From: Flavobacterium ginsenosidimutans
GTDB taxonomy: Bacteria > Bacteroidota > Bacteroidia > Flavobacteriales > Flavobacteriaceae
Assembly (NCBI RefSeq): GCF_003254625.1
Contig: NZ_QJRJ01000065.1
Span: forward strand, 1-64,000
Length of the DNA stretch: 64,000 bases
Direction of reading: 5' to 3'
Numbering within the stretch: position 1 is the first letter of the stretch; every line of letters starts with the position of its first letter. The notes beneath the pieces were generated by a model, which ran no database searches, was not told the origin of the DNA, and saw only the letters and a program-made list of their open reading frames with translations. This document shows positions 51,387-59,923 of this stretch, piece after piece. The position numbers were made by a program, and so were the translations under genes.

Positions 51387-52061
51387 TTAATAAGTGTCTA
51401 TAACAGTTTTCAATAAATTAGAATCAGAAAGGTCAGAAGGAGCAACCACTTTTTCTTCTAATGGAATATCATTTCCGTAGCGTTCTTTCAAAATTGTCTG
51501 AACTCTTGGATCAGATAAATTAAAATCTTTCAATTCTCGAAGTTTCGACAATTCAATTCCTGCAGCATTTTTATAAATTTTCCAAATCAACTCAGAACAA
51601 TAAATTCTGTTGTCAGTCCATTCAAAATAAGCATCATATTCTTTTCCATCAAACTGCTGACTGTAATCTTTCATTTTTTGAAGAACTTCGGGTTTTAAAA
51701 CGCTGTCATTTTTCAATCGTTTAACCACATATTTACTGCCTTTTCCATGTTTTATCCAATCTTCGAGCGGCGTAAGTTTTACAGGCTGTACAGCTTCAAA
51801 AACAAACCAATTTCCGTTAATATCGTAAATAATGCCACAATGTGAGAATTTAGAATTGGTTGCAATTCTAACGGCCTCGCATTGCTTAGATTCTGAAGTT
51901 TGGAAAATAAGATCGCCATCTTTGAATTTGCTCACAATGGCTTTTTCTGCCTTAGGTCCAGTAAAAGGATTATTAGGAAAAACTTTTATGGCAACAAATA
52001 AAGCGCATCCAAAACTAAGGATGAAAGTGATTATCGGAAACAGATATTTTTTGATTTTCAT
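51387..52061 (-). CDS. YiiX/YebB-like cysteine peptidase (NlpC/P60 related)
   Basis: A 224-residue protein with an N-terminal membrane anchor or signal (about 4-27) and a permuted papain-like domain: DGDLIFQTS, SKFSHCGIIYDING (His of the dyad) and IYCSELIWKIY (catalytic Cys near residue 158). Members likely act on cell-wall peptides or lipids; substrate unknown. It is monocistronic between two terminators. Confidence 0.8.
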   Translation of the reverse strand: MKIKKYLFPIITFILSFGCALFVAIKVFPNNPFTGPKAEKAIVSKFKDGDLIFQTSESKQCEAVRIATNSKFSHCGIIYDINGNWFVFEAVQPVKLTPLEDWIKHGKGSKYVVKRLKNDSVLKPEVLQKMKDYSQQFDGKEYDAYFEWTDNRIYCSELIWKIYKNAAGIELSKLRELKDFNLSDPRVQTILKERYGNDIPLEEKVVAPSDLSDSNLLKTVIDTY

Positions 52062-52106
52062 AAAGTATAATTTAAAGTACTTTGAGTTACAAAGTAAATA
52101 ATAAAA

Positions 52107-52140
52107 AAAATAGCTGCCAAATAAAATGACAGCTATTTTT
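52107..52140 (-). terminator. Terminator of the kdsA/OMP unit
   Basis: Stem AAATAGCTG / CAGCTATTT with T-runs on both sides, just downstream of the stop codon at 52162. Confidence 0.75.
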
Positions 52141-52161
52141 CTAAATATATTTTATAAAAGA

Positions 52162-53067
52162 TTAGATTCTAAAAATACCTCCTACAGCAATAATACGCTG
52201 GAAGAAGAAGAAATCTTGAGAAGCTTTATCTTCGTTGCTAACAGTAGTTCTAATATCCTGCATATTGATGTAACCACCTTTTAATTCTCCCTGAACATAG
52301 AAATGTTTGAAAAAAGTAACGTTGATACCTGCTTTTGCAGAAACACCATAACCAGAAACGTGAAAATCATCATGACGTTCTTTACCTAAAACTGTTGCAT
52401 TTGTTTTTGGATACAAAAGACCAGCTCCTAATCCTTCAGTTAAGTTAATCTGAACTTTATCAATGTTTGGAAGTCTGAACAATTTCGAAATATCATCAAA
52501 TCTAGAAACCTCAGTATTAATGTAGTTTAAACCATCTGTATGTTCGTACATTAAAAAAGCAGGACCGCCTACCTGAGTTTCACCTTTATCAAAACCACCT
52601 TCTTGAGCACCACCTTGAGACATATCTACTGGTCTGTTATTGTACTCACCATTGTAAATTGAACCTGGATCATTTTCAGGTAAATTGATGTATCCGTTTA
52701 CGTTTGCAATTTGATTTTGTGTCATTACATATTTCATGTGGTCAACACCAAGTGTAACGCTATAATGGTCACTAAAAAAATAACCTAATCTCAAATTGGT
52801 TTGCGGAATAGTCATATTCACTGGATTAACGTAGTCTACATGCCATCCTTTTGGTTTGTCATGAGCCGCCATATTCTCAACAGTAAAGTTGTAATCCTTA
52901 CCTCTAAAGTTTACATCAGATTTTGAGTAACTTTCTCTGTTACCACCCCACATAACAAAGAATTTTCCTTTGTTGTGAGCGGCATATTTTTGTACAGGTA
53001 TTTCTTCCTGAGCAAATGTGTTTAATGAAACACAAGCCAGTAAGAAAAATAAAATTTTTGTTTTCAA
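52162..53067 (-). CDS. Outer-membrane beta-barrel protein of unknown function
   Basis: Not recognised by name. A 301-residue protein with signal peptide (MKTKILFFLLACVSLNTFA). The mature part has regularly spaced amphipathic strands (GKFFVMWGGNRESY, TNLRLGYFFSDHYSVTLGVD, NVTFFKHFYVQGELKGGYIN) and ends IAVGGIFRI, the pattern of a C-terminal barrel strand with an aromatic anchor. It begins 22 bases after kdsA and is probably co-transcribed, which fits an envelope role. Confidence 0.7.
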   Translation of the reverse strand: MKTKILFFLLACVSLNTFAQEEIPVQKYAAHNKGKFFVMWGGNRESYSKSDVNFRGKDYNFTVENMAAHDKPKGWHVDYVNPVNMTIPQTNLRLGYFFSDHYSVTLGVDHMKYVMTQNQIANVNGYINLPENDPGSIYNGEYNNRPVDMSQGGAQEGGFDKGETQVGGPAFLMYEHTDGLNYINTEVSRFDDISKLFRLPNIDKVQINLTEGLGAGLLYPKTNATVLGKERHDDFHVSGYGVSAKAGINVTFFKHFYVQGELKGGYINMQDIRTTVSNEDKASQDFFFFQRIIAVGGIFRI

Positions 53068-53089
53068 AGAACTTAAGTGTTATAAATTA

Positions 53090-53908
53090 TTAAAAGGCAT
53101 TTACAGTTTTTCTAATAGCTACCAACTTGTTCATTAAACCTTCAAAATAGTCTAAATGAAGCATATTAGCACCATCACTTTTTGCATTTGCAGGGTCAAA
53201 ATGGGTTTCGATAAAAATACCGTCAACACCAACAGCGATACCCGCTTTTGCTACTGTTTCAATCATGTCAGGTCTTCCGCCAGTAACACCAGCAGTTTGA
53301 TTTGGCTGTTGTAAAGAGTGAGTAACGTCTAGAACCGTAGAAGCATATTGCTGCATAGTAGGAATTCCTCTAAAATCAACAATCATGTCTTGATAACCAA
53401 ACATAGTACCACGATCTGTAACCATAACATTTTCATTATTACAGTCTAATACTTTTTGAACAGCATGTTTCATGCTTTCTGGACTCATAAATTGTCCTTT
53501 TTTCAAGTTTACTGTTTTTCCTGTATTAGCCGCAGCTACAACAAGATCAGTCTGACGAACTAAGAAAGCTGGAATCTGCAATACATCAACGTATTGAGCA
53601 GCCATATCTGCATCTTCGTTAGTATGGATATCAGTTACAGTTGGAACATGAAAAGTTTCCGAAACTTTTCTTAAGATTTTTAATGCTTTTTCGTCACCAA
53701 TTCCAGAAAAACTGTCAATTCTAGAACGGTTTGCTTTTTTGAAAGATCCTTTAAATACGTAAGGAATCTGAAGTTTGTCGGTAATGCCAACTAATTTTTC
53801 AGCAATTCTCAACGCCATTTCTTCTCCTTCGATAGCGCAAGGCCCAGATAATAAAAAGAAATTCCCGCTGTCAGTATGCTTAATTTGTGGAATATGTTGT
53901 ATGTTCAT
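53090..53908 (-). CDS. kdsA: 3-deoxy-8-phosphooctulonate synthase
   Basis: Condenses PEP with arabinose-5-phosphate to Kdo-8-phosphate for lipopolysaccharide. I start it at MNIQHIPQIK (ATG at 53908), giving 272 residues, normal for KdsA; the in-frame ATG 11 codons upstream overlaps the promoter element at 53929-53936. Landmarks are LLSGPCAIEGEEMAL, FKGSFKKANRSR, and DRGTMFGYQD with the metal/substrate residues expected. The following gene encodes a probable outer-membrane barrel. Confidence 0.95.
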   Translation of the reverse strand: MNIQHIPQIKHTDSGNFFLLSGPCAIEGEEMALRIAEKLVGITDKLQIPYVFKGSFKKANRSRIDSFSGIGDEKALKILRKVSETFHVPTVTDIHTNEDADMAAQYVDVLQIPAFLVRQTDLVVAAANTGKTVNLKKGQFMSPESMKHAVQKVLDCNNENVMVTDRGTMFGYQDMIVDFRGIPTMQQYASTVLDVTHSLQQPNQTAGVTGGRPDMIETVAKAGIAVGVDGIFIETHFDPANAKSDGANMLHLDYFEGLMNKLVAIRKTVNAF

Positions 53909-53928
53909 AAAATTATTTTTTTGCACTG

Positions 53929-53936
53929 CAAAGGTA
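53929..53936 (-). promoter_or_regulatory. kdsA -7 promoter element
   Basis: TACCTTTG on the minus strand, followed by CAGTG; start codon 20 bases downstream at 53908. The same TACCTTTGC block precedes prmA. Confidence 0.5.
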
Positions 53937-53941
53937 GTCAT

Positions 53942-54278
53942 GATTTATGAATAGCAGATGAAGATTTAAGATTATTTTAAGAAGTCGAATAATTGACTAG
54001 GAGCTTAGTAGAATTAACGAATTTCTAAAATTTCTCTAGAATGATTAAATCCTTTTTCCGAGGCAATATTAAAGCATGAAAAGAAACTAATGCATGATAT
54101 TTATCATGTTCTAAAGTTTGGCAATCATAAAAGATAAAACTAGTTCAAGATACCAAACTAAATTTAACTGAAGCAGGCTTATAGATTGTTTTAGTGCCTA
54201 TCATTAATTGAAACAAGATAGGAAGAAAGAATAATATTAAAGGAAGCAATTCAAGCATATCTCAAGAATTGATTATGT
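53942..54278. other. Gene-free gap with a perfect dyad
   Basis: No gene or terminator is evident. CATGATA-TT-TATCATG (54093-54108) is a perfect 16-base dyad suitable for a dimeric regulator. Nothing else is recognised. Confidence 0.5.
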
Positions 54279-54725
54279 TTATTTCAACCTCAATCCCACA
54301 GGAACCATTAAAATTCCTTTTTCATAAATATTCAAATACAGTTTAACTGGTTTCTTTTGGCCTTCCCATTTTAGTTCATAAACATTCAGGAATCCAGCTC
54401 CCATATTGCTTCTTTTAGTTGGAAACGGGCAGCAGGTTTCTAATCTTGTGTAAGTAATGACTTCACCATTTGGTCCAGCCAAAGCATTTAAAAAACGAGA
54501 TTCGTTTAAAGTTTCGTTATTGGTATTTTGAAAAAAGATATTAACTGGATAATCTGGATCGTAACCGTATTTTTTGTCTTTTGCAAACTGTGTAATGGAA
54601 AAAGTATTGTCTTTCTTTAAAATCAAATCTGGTGCATTATTGTCGACATTTTTCAAAGTTGACTTTGTACTTATGCACGAAGAAGCAGTGATTAATAAGA
54701 CAATAAAAAGAGCTATTTTTTTCAT
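54279..54725 (-). CDS. Hypothetical lipoprotein
   Basis: Not recognised. A 148-residue lipoprotein (MKKIALFIVLLITASSC) with a folded C-terminal half containing a CC pair (LETCCPFPTKRSNMGAGF) and VYELKWEGQKKPVKLYLNIYEKG. Some databases label similar flavobacterial lipoproteins as Kdo-8-phosphate aldolase, which has no basis here. It follows the ether-lipid fusion gene by 21 bases and may be co-transcribed. Confidence 0.6.
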   Translation of the reverse strand: MKKIALFIVLLITASSCISTKSTLKNVDNNAPDLILKKDNTFSITQFAKDKKYGYDPDYPVNIFFQNTNNETLNESRFLNALAGPNGEVITYTRLETCCPFPTKRSNMGAGFLNVYELKWEGQKKPVKLYLNIYEKGILMVPVGLRLK

Positions 54726-54746
54726 GAGTTGAGGTTGTTGCGAAAG

Positions 54747-56714
54747 TTAAACTGGTTGCTGTATTTTTTTTGGATTTAATTTTAGAATACCAACTACAAT
54801 CAGATATTGTGCCAGAAGATAAGTCAGCATGATAAAAAATGAGCTTTTCGGAATTGGAGCATAAAATTTGTTTACAGCCAAAATACTATCGGAAATAACA
54901 AATAAAAGAGCGCCTAAAAAAACAAGCGCATTACCTGGTTTTTCCCATACTAAAAATCCGTTAAAAGCAAAAAGAAGCATTATCGAAATAACAGATGCAT
55001 AAACCGAAACAGGAATTTGCAGTTCTCCTAAATATGGCATTAAAAAAGAAACCATCCCGATTAAATAAATGGCGATTAAAACACTTCCAAATATGAAAAA
55101 CGGTTTATTCTGTTTTTTTCTAATTCTGTTTTGTTTGTTAAAGAGAACGCAATAAAGAATATGTGCTGTTAAGAAACTGACAAGTCCTAAGATAAAGTAA
55201 ATTTCGCCAAGCTCAGTAAAAAGCAGAATAACATCTCCGATCCAAGAAAATACTAAAGCGATCAATAAAGTATTCTGAGTTGGAAATTTTCTGTAGAAAT
55301 AAGCTCCGAACCCAATAATTGGAATTAAAATGGGTTTGAGAAAAAGATCAAAACGCTCGTAGCCCGAGACCAGAATAGCCAAATAGACTATGCTGAACGC
55401 AACGTAAAGTTTAAAAAAAGAAGAATTTCTCATAATAGGGGGGTATGAATTTATATATTGGTTTTGGTTGGTTTTAAATTCAAAATTAACAAAATAAAGT
55501 GTTGTTAAAAAGGATAAGATCAGGTACGTAAAAATAATATAATTACTAATTGGAATAACACGATTTAAGCCAAACCAATCGCCGTAATAAGCTATAATAC
55601 AAATTACAAGTCCCAATCTAAGACCTTCCCATAAAAGAGCAAATCGATTTTTGTCCATTAACTCCGTATAACTATAGATGGTAACAAAAATAAAAAATCC
55701 ATAGATAAAGATATTTGGAAGACCGATTTTAGCAATATTATCAAATAAATAACTCACAAACAATAACGTAATTAGCATTTGTGAGACAGACCAGTATATT
55801 AGATTTTGAGAATTTTGTGTGCCGTATTTTTCAAAATCAAAAACATTTTCAATTTTGTTTACAGGATATTTCTCTTCAAAGTTTTCTGGACGCCAGCCTG
55901 TTGGTTTGAACCAAATGGTCAATTTGTCTTTCCATTTAGGAGCGCGCCAGGCATCTTTAATCAATAAACTCAAATGCTGAAAATTTATTTTAACTGGATT
56001 CCAAGTATTTGCAGGTCTAGTGATTCCGAAAACAGGAGGTACATCGTCTAATTCCTCTTGAAAAGTTCCAAAAAGCTTATCCCAAAAAATAAAAATCTGC
56101 GAATGGTTTTTGTCTAAATATTCTGGATTAATGGCATGGTGCACTCGATGATGTGAAGGAGTTACTAAAATATGCTCCAAAAAGCCCATTTTTTTAATGT
56201 GTTTGGTATGATACCAAAATTGCAAAAACAAATGTATTGGAAGGGTTATCGCAATTACAGAAGCAGGAACGCCCAGTAATGCAGCAGGAATCAATAAAAA
56301 GGTAAATAAATTAACCAAACTAGCAATGGGCTGACGAAGTGCACAGGCAAGATTAAATTCTTCGCTACTATGATGAATAGCATGTTTGTTCCAAAGAAAA
56401 TTAATTTGATGCGCTAGCCGATGACTCCAATATCCGTAGAAATCAATAACAAAAAAGGCGATGAAGTAGGATAGAACGTTGGCTTCTAAATGCTGAAATG
56501 CGATCTTAGAAACAAGCCATTCGTAGGAAAGAAAAGTGATACTGAGTCCTAAAACATCTTTTACAGAATTGGTTATTCCAGAACTAATACTCGATACGCT
56601 GTCTATTAGTGGCGCTGTATCGTTTTTCACATAAATGCCGTATATTTTTTCAATGATAATTAAAGTCAAAAAAATGGGCATTGCAATAATCAATATCTTT
56701 CCATATTCCTCCAT
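54747..56714 (-). CDS. AGMO-like hydroxylase fused to TMEM86/YhhN-like domain
   Basis: A 655-residue multi-pass membrane protein. Residues about 1-260 resemble alkylglycerol monooxygenase: diiron His boxes HRLAH (98-102), HAIHH (111-115) and HHRVHH (188-193), HSSEEFNLACALRQ (115-128) and FWDKLFGTF (210-218). A linker and a few membrane helices (about 290-420) lead to a YhhN/TMEM86-like helical domain (about 430-645, ending LLAQYLIVVGILKL). AGMO cleaves O-alkyl and TMEM86 cleaves vinyl-ether bonds of glycerolipids, so one polypeptide may break down ether lipids. Activity of either half is inferred. Confidence 0.78.
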   Translation of the reverse strand: MEEYGKILIIAMPIFLTLIIIEKIYGIYVKNDTAPLIDSVSSISSGITNSVKDVLGLSITFLSYEWLVSKIAFQHLEANVLSYFIAFFVIDFYGYWSHRLAHQINFLWNKHAIHHSSEEFNLACALRQPIASLVNLFTFLLIPAALLGVPASVIAITLPIHLFLQFWYHTKHIKKMGFLEHILVTPSHHRVHHAINPEYLDKNHSQIFIFWDKLFGTFQEELDDVPPVFGITRPANTWNPVKINFQHLSLLIKDAWRAPKWKDKLTIWFKPTGWRPENFEEKYPVNKIENVFDFEKYGTQNSQNLIYWSVSQMLITLLFVSYLFDNIAKIGLPNIFIYGFFIFVTIYSYTELMDKNRFALLWEGLRLGLVICIIAYYGDWFGLNRVIPISNYIIFTYLILSFLTTLYFVNFEFKTNQNQYINSYPPIMRNSSFFKLYVAFSIVYLAILVSGYERFDLFLKPILIPIIGFGAYFYRKFPTQNTLLIALVFSWIGDVILLFTELGEIYFILGLVSFLTAHILYCVLFNKQNRIRKKQNKPFFIFGSVLIAIYLIGMVSFLMPYLGELQIPVSVYASVISIMLLFAFNGFLVWEKPGNALVFLGALLFVISDSILAVNKFYAPIPKSSFFIMLTYLLAQYLIVVGILKLNPKKIQQPV

Positions 56715-56723
56715 AAAAAAAGC

Positions 56724-56764
56724 ATTCTATTTCAGTCAAATATATAATAAAATAGAATGCATTT
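56724..56764 (-). other. Hairpin containing the -7 element of the fusion gene
   Basis: GCATTCTATTT (from 56722) pairs with AAATAGAATGC (to 56760). The -7 element TATATTTG (56744-56737, minus strand) sits in its loop, and a T-run follows directly before the start codon at 56714. A near-identical hairpin lies at 56893-56936. Confidence 0.6.
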
Positions 56765-56892
56765 TATATTATCGTTAAATTAAACGATTTTTAATGTGAT
56801 ATTTTGAATTAAAATAAATAAAACAGGAAAGGTTCTTTAATGTTTTAACTAACTTTTTGATGCGAGAAATAAAGGAAGTAATTTCAAAAAAA

Positions 56893-56936
56893 ATGCATTC
56901 TATTCAATTCTAGTATAGAATAAAATAGAATGCATT
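56893..56936 (-). terminator. clpS terminator
   Basis: On the minus strand, stem ATGCATTCTATT / AATAGAATGCAT is followed by eight T, just past the clpS stop codon at 56953. Confidence 0.85.
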
Positions 56937-56952
56937 TTTAAATTATTTTCAA

Positions 56953-57228
56953 CTAAACAATTTCGGCGCTTAGTCCAGCTTCCAAAAGTTGTGTGCATTG
57001 AGGTTTAAGCTTTTCAATCGGACCTGTTTTTACAGTGCATTTTCCATTGTAATGAACAATCAAAGAGCATTGTTCAGCTTGTTCAGCTGTGTGGTCACAA
57101 ACACGCATAAGAGTATCGATTACGTGATCAAAAGTGTTTACATCATCATTATACACAATGATCTCGTTATTAAAAGCAATAGCTTCTTTTTCGCGAACTC
57201 TTTCTCTTACTTTTTCTTTAGTACTCAT
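56953..57228 (-). CDS. clpS: ATP-dependent Clp protease adaptor ClpS
   Basis: A 91-residue adaptor that delivers N-degron substrates to ClpAP-type protease. The core has YNDDVNTFDHVIDTL (N-degron pocket and ClpA contact) and the helix AEQAEQCSLIVHYNGKC. Length is normal. No clpA is near. It starts 36 bases after the prmA stop codon. It ends at a terminator of its own. Confidence 0.92.
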   Translation of the reverse strand: MSTKEKVRERVREKEAIAFNNEIIVYNDDVNTFDHVIDTLMRVCDHTAEQAEQCSLIVHYNGKCTVKTGPIEKLKPQCTQLLEAGLSAEIV

Positions 57229-57264
57229 GTCTTATAGGTTTTGTACTGAATTGAATATCAGTAA

Positions 57265-58098
57265 CTAATTTACATATTTTAAAGATACCCAGTTGTTTCT
57301 CTGAAGCTTTTTAACATAAATTAAACCCTTTTCAACGCAAGAAGCATCAATAAATGGAATATCTTCTTCATAAAAACCGCTAAAAAGAATAATTCCTTTT
57401 GGGTTTAAAGCATCAACATAAGACTGCATATCGTTCAACAAAATATTTCTGTTGATATTGGCAATGATTAAATCGTATTTTTTACCTGCTAATAAAGCAG
57501 CATCGCCCTCATAAACGCTGATATGTTTACAATTATTGCGTTCGGCATTTTCGATAGAATTTAAATAACACCAATTATCAATATCAATGGCATCAATAGG
57601 TTCTGCACCTTTCATTTCAGCTAAAATGGCCAAAATGGCAGTTCCGCACCCCATATCAAGCGTTTTTAAACCTTTTACATCCATTTCCAATAAATGCTGA
57701 ATCATCATGTGAGTGGTCTCATGATGTCCTGTTCCAAAACTCATTTTTGGTTCAATTACAATATCAAATTCAGCATCTGTTTTTTCATGAAAAGGAGCAC
57801 GAACATGGCATTTTCCGTCAACATCAATTGGCTCGAAGTTTTTTTCCCATTCTTCGTTCCAGTTTACCTGATCGATTTCTTCAATCGTATATTCAATTTT
57901 AAACTCTTCAGATTGTAAAATATAAATATCATCTAGGATATTTTCGTCCCATAAATCTTTCTTCACAAAAGCCGAAATACCGTTCTCAGTTTCTGTAAAA
58001 CTTTCAAACGCTTTTTCGCCCAATTCAGCCACTAAAATTTCAGAACCCAATTCTTTCGGCTCAATCGTAAAATGATATCCTAAATAGATGTTTGACAT
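57265..58098 (-). CDS. prmA: Ribosomal protein L11 methyltransferase
   Basis: SAM-dependent methyltransferase of 277 residues that methylates ribosomal protein L11. An N-terminal substrate-recognition domain (about 1-100) is followed by the Rossmann fold with TLDMGCGTAILAI (SAM loop, near 150) and IANINRNIL, the latter typical of PrmA. I start at MSNIYLGYHF (ATG at 58098); an upstream in-frame ATG overlaps the -7 element at 58114-58121. Followed by clpS on the same strand, probably co-transcribed. Confidence 0.93.
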   Translation of the reverse strand: MSNIYLGYHFTIEPKELGSEILVAELGEKAFESFTETENGISAFVKKDLWDENILDDIYILQSEEFKIEYTIEEIDQVNWNEEWEKNFEPIDVDGKCHVRAPFHEKTDAEFDIVIEPKMSFGTGHHETTHMMIQHLLEMDVKGLKTLDMGCGTAILAILAEMKGAEPIDAIDIDNWCYLNSIENAERNNCKHISVYEGDAALLAGKKYDLIIANINRNILLNDMQSYVDALNPKGIILFSGFYEEDIPFIDASCVEKGLIYVKKLQRNNWVSLKYVN

Positions 58099-58113
58099 AA
58101 ATAAAAATTTTTG

Positions 58114-58121
58114 CAAAGGTA
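58114..58121 (-). promoter_or_regulatory. prmA -7 promoter element
   Basis: TACCTTTG on the minus strand, with the start codon 15 bases downstream at 58098; leader under 10 bases. Confidence 0.5.
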
Positions 58122-58190
58122 AGAATACAAAGTAGAAGTTGTCTAAAAATGTAAAAGAACATTTTTAATTTAAGAATAATTTAAAAACAA

Positions 58191-58219
58191 AAAGTGTTTG
58201 CATCAGCAAACACTTTTTT
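58191..58219 (-). terminator. tpiA terminator
   Basis: Stem AAAGTGTTTG / CAAACACTTT with loop CATCAG and T-runs; located between the tpiA 3' heptamer array and prmA. Confidence 0.85.
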
Positions 58220-58228
58220 ATAATGTGA

Positions 58229-58294
58229 GATTTCAAAATCTAAAATCTAAAATCTAAAATCTAAAATCTAAAATCTAAAATCTAAAATCTAAAA
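58229..58294 (+). repeat. TCTAAAA heptamer array abutting tpiA stop
   Basis: About nine units of the same TCTAAAA heptamer as at 1-67, ending at the tpiA stop codon (TTA at 58295-58297 on the plus strand). Confidence 0.92.
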
Positions 58295-59047
58295 TTAGAT
58301 AGCAGTAACAATAGCTAAGAAATCGTCAGCTTTTAAAGCTGCACCTCCAATTAAACCACCATCTACGTCTGGTTTAGAGAAGATTTCTTTAGCGTTTTCT
58401 GGTTTTACAGAACCACCGTATAAAATAGAAACTTCATCAGCGATTTCAGCTCCAAAAGCCTTACGGATAGTTTCTCTGATGAATTCGTGCATTTCTTGTG
58501 CTTGTTCTGGCGAAGCAGTTTCTCCAGTTCCAATAGCCCAAACTGGCTCGTAAGCTAAAACAATTTTAGACCAAGATTCTTTAGCAATATGGAAAACACC
58601 ATCACGTAATTGATTTTCAACAATATTAAAGTGATTTCCAGATTGACGATCTTTTAATTCTTCACCAAAACAGAAAATAACTGTCATGCCGTGTTTTAAA
58701 GCTGTGTCAACTTTGTTAGCAATTAAAGCATCAGTTTCGTGGAAAATAGCTCTGCGCTCAGAGTGACCTAAGATTACAGTATTAACTCCAATGCTTGTTA
58801 ACATATCTGCAGAAATTTCTCCTGTAAAAGCACCGCCTTCAGCTTGGTGAACATTTTGAGCAGAAACTCCAATAGTTGTGTTTTTTAATTTTGCAGCCGC
58901 TGCTTGTAAGTTTACAAAAGTTGGCGCTACAATTACTTGTGCATTTGTTTTTGCTGGAATTTTAGCAATTAACTCGTTTAATAATTCTTCAGTTTGTGCA
59001 GCATTTTTATGCATTTTCCAGTTTCCTGCAACAATCGATTTTCTCAT
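58295..59047 (-). CDS. tpiA: Triosephosphate isomerase
   Basis: Interconverts glyceraldehyde-3-phosphate and dihydroxyacetone phosphate. Complete 250-residue TIM barrel: VAGNWKMHKN at the start, GHSERR with His near residue 96, AYEPVWAIGTG with Glu near residue 168, and ILYGGSVKPEN and GGLIGGAAL near the end. All active-site residues are seen. The stop codon is directly followed by a heptamer array, then a terminator. Confidence 0.97.
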   Translation of the reverse strand: MRKSIVAGNWKMHKNAAQTEELLNELIAKIPAKTNAQVIVAPTFVNLQAAAAKLKNTTIGVSAQNVHQAEGGAFTGEISADMLTSIGVNTVILGHSERRAIFHETDALIANKVDTALKHGMTVIFCFGEELKDRQSGNHFNIVENQLRDGVFHIAKESWSKIVLAYEPVWAIGTGETASPEQAQEMHEFIRETIRKAFGAEIADEVSILYGGSVKPENAKEIFSKPDVDGGLIGGAALKADDFLAIVTAI

Positions 59048-59101
59048 TTTGGTAGTTTTATATTATTTTTTTGTTTTTTGTTTGAATTTTGTCTTGAAAA
59101 A

Positions 59102-59599
59102 TTATTTCAATGATTGTAAAGTAGAATTGATTTTTTCGAAATCAGTTTCAATAGCGCGGTATAAAGCGATTTTCCCAGTTTTATCCACGATAATGTAACG
59201 CGGAATCCAATCTAAATCGATAGCTTTTCCAAAAAGACCTTTCATTCCGTCATTCATCATGTAATGATCTCCTTTATTTAATTCGTGTTTTTCAATTCCT
59301 GCTTTCCATTTTTCAGCAGTTTTATCAGCCGAAATGAATAAGTAAGAAACCTCAGGATTATTAGCTTGTAATTCTTTTAATTTTGGCATTGCTTTTACGC
59401 AGTCACCACACCAAGAAGCCCAAACTTCGATTACCAAAGTTTTTCCTTTGTATTTTTTTAAGATGTTTTTGAAAGTAACTTGACTTCCGTCAGTGGCTAG
59501 TAATTTCTCAGATAAAGCTTCTTTAGAAAAAGCTGTTTTCTGAGCTTGTGTGCAAGAAAAAGAAATAAATGCAATTACGGCTAGGACTAATTGTTTCAT
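59102..59599 (-). CDS. TlpA-like thioredoxin lipoprotein
   Basis: A 165-residue protein with a lipoprotein-like N-terminus (AVIAFISFSCTQAQ) and a thioredoxin fold: VIEVWASWCGDCVKAMPKL with redox pair C62/C65 (approximate) and a cis-Pro region WIPRYIIVD. Probably a periplasmic thiol reductant. It lies 54 bases upstream of tpiA on the same strand. The WCGDC motif differs from the WCAPC/WCSPC of the two other TlpA-like proteins in the window. Confidence 0.85.
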   Translation of the reverse strand: MKQLVLAVIAFISFSCTQAQKTAFSKEALSEKLLATDGSQVTFKNILKKYKGKTLVIEVWASWCGDCVKAMPKLKELQANNPEVSYLFISADKTAEKWKAGIEKHELNKGDHYMMNDGMKGLFGKAIDLDWIPRYIIVDKTGKIALYRAIETDFEKINSTLQSLK

Positions 59600-59923
59600 A
59601 TTTTACTAAAATTATTTTTTATTAGGGGTACTGAATTCACAAAGTTAAACAAACAAATGGAATGCCAATTGTACATTAACAAAATTTGAAGAGTCGTTTA
59701 TTCTGTAACAAAACTGCGGTTTTGGGTTAGAAAAAGTGGAATGAAATCGTAATAGTAGAGGTCAAAAATCAGATATTTTTTACGCTGAGGTTTTTTAGAA
59801 TTAAAAATGAGATTGAAATTTTATTTTTTGAAGAAGATTTTAATCCAAAAAAACGTCAGATTTCAATAAAAAAGCCTTCAATAATTTTAATTTTATTGAA
59901 GGCTTTTTATATTTTTTTGAATC
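59600..59923. other. Gap without a gene
   Basis: Nothing recognisable apart from the terminator at 59868-59908 for the gene ending at 59924. A+T-rich spacer. Confidence 0.6.
59868..59908 (-). terminator. Terminator after the 59924-60583 gene
   Basis: Stem AAAAAGCCTTCAATAA / TTATTGAAGGCTTTTT with loop TTTTAATT, with T-runs on the minus strand. Confidence 0.88.

Noticed and set aside
54279-54725. Naming the lipoprotein a Kdo-8-phosphate aldolase because of nearby kdsA
   Set aside because: No aldolase motif is present; the protein is a small lipoprotein.
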